Origin: Candidatus Blautia equi
GTDB lineage: Bacteria; Bacillota; Clostridia; Lachnospirales; Lachnospiraceae
Assembly (NCBI GenBank): GCA_018064695.1
Contig: JAGHUU010000310.1
Location: 1-5,175, forward strand
Length of the DNA: 5,175 nt
Direction: 5' to 3'
The translations under genes were made by a program, and so were the position numbers. Below, piece after piece: positions 4,570 to 5,175 of the stretch (its first letter is position 1; every line of letters starts with the position of its first letter). The notes under the pieces are model-generated. The model made no database searches. It had not been told where the DNA came from and saw only the letters and a program-made list of their open reading frames with translations.

Positions 4570-5175
4570 TTGAGAAAAGTAAATAATAAAAAAGCTGTTC
4601 GCTATAACAGATGGGGCTACATCTTTCTGATTCCGTTCTTTCTGGTATATATTGTTTTTTCATTTATACCGCTGGTCACCACTGTATATAACGGATTCTT
4701 TGAAAATTTCCGTTCCGGATTTACCCAGGTGGGACCAAATTTTGTTGGTCTTGCCAATTATGTAAAGCTTATTTCTTCCGGAGATCTTCCGGATTATTTC
4801 CTGAATACCATGATCATGTGGGTGCTTGGCTTTATTCCGCAGATCACCCTTTCCCTCGCTATAGCGGCATGGCTGTCCGATCCTCAGATGAAGCTTAAGG
4901 GAACCGGATTCTTTAAGGTCGTGATCTATCTTCCAAACCTTATCATGGCGGCATCCTTTGCCATGCTGTTTTTCACCATGTTCTCTGATAATGGTCCTAT
5001 CAACAGCATTCTGATGGAGATCGGCATGATATCCAAACCATTTAAATTTATGTCTACAAAGTGGAGCATCCGTTCTCTGGTTGGATTTATGAACTTCCTG
5101 ATGTGGACAGGTCATACCACCATTTTATTGCTTGCCTCCATTCTGGGAGTCGATGCACAGCTTTTTGAAGCTGCT
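4570..5175 (+). CDS. Sugar ABC transporter permease (MalF/UgpA type), N-terminal 202 residues, cut by right window edge
   Basis: Inner-membrane channel subunit of a CUT1-type carbohydrate importer, expected to work with the preceding binding protein, a second permease and an ATPase outside the window. The frame is open from TTG 4570 to the edge with no stop. Residues 16-44 (GYIFLIPFFLVYIVF onward) form the first membrane segment. NFVGLANYVKLI (57-68) is the usual extracytoplasmic motif of this permease group. Hydrophobic segments follow at about 79-100, 116-138 and 168-192. The last residues are FEAA, where the cytoplasmic EAA loop that docks on the ATPase begins, so this conserved motif is truncated by the window. 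The start was chosen by Shine-Dalgarno spacing; ATG 4561 would add only three residues. Substrate cannot be read from the sequence; cellobiose is inferred from the neighbouring phosphorylase. A terminator and a repeat array separate the gene from its binding protein. Confidence 0.9.
   Translation, partial: MRKVNNKKAVRYNRWGYIFLIPFFLVYIVFSFIPLVTTVYNGFFENFRSGFTQVGPNFVGLANYVKLISSGDLPDYFLNTMIMWVLGFIPQITLSLAIAAWLSDPQMKLKGTGFFKVVIYLPNLIMAASFAMLFFTMFSDNGPINSILMEIGMISKPFKFMSTKWSIRSLVGFMNFLMWTGHTTILLLASILGVDAQLFEAA

Noticed and set aside
4660..5115. 151-codon minus-strand open frame opposite the permease
   Set aside because: The plus strand encodes an unmistakable ABC permease with membrane segments; the antisense product is charged and unrecognisable.

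Overview
The window looks like chromosomal DNA from a low-to-moderate GC Gram-positive anaerobe, most likely a member of the Clostridia such as a gut Lachnospiraceae. The reasons are AGGAGG-type ribosome binding sites, AT-rich intergenic DNA with sigma-A-like promoters, a TTG start, and a first protein that closely resembles clostridial cellobiose phosphorylases. Genus assignment is inference, because no rRNA or marker gene is present.

Layout. From 1 to 1361, on the minus strand, lies the N-terminal half of a GH94 cellobiose phosphorylase; the rest is off the left edge. From 1362 to 1834 is a 473-bp divergent intergenic region. It holds good promoter candidates for both flanking genes, several inverted repeats, and six copies of CGAAAA/TTTTCG. 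An identical 11-mer lies in the cbp leader and at the predicted start of the lacI transcript. From 1835 to 2848 (+) is a complete LacI-family repressor. From 3024 to 4355 (+) is a complete family 1 extracellular sugar-binding protein. From 4356 to 4569 is an unusually structured spacer: three consecutive perfect hairpins, the last a Rho-independent terminator, then a triplicated 11-bp direct repeat. From 4570 (+) to the right edge is the N-terminal part of a MalF/UgpA-type sugar ABC permease, cut at the start of its EAA motif.

Working model. The binding protein and permease import cellobiose or short cellodextrins. Cytoplasmic cellobiose phosphorylase splits cellobiose with phosphate into glucose 1-phosphate and glucose. 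The LacI protein, made between them, represses the locus until a sugar ligand appears. The substrate is inferred from the phosphorylase and from gene order, not from the transporter sequences. No CRISPR array, tRNA, rRNA or mobile element was seen.

The protein-coding content is a recognisable sugar-utilisation locus, not a new system. The least explained parts are the structured spacer 4389-4543, which includes a possible long-range pairing between two hairpins, the CGAAAA cluster in the divergent promoter region, and a binding protein that appears to lack a lipobox cysteine.
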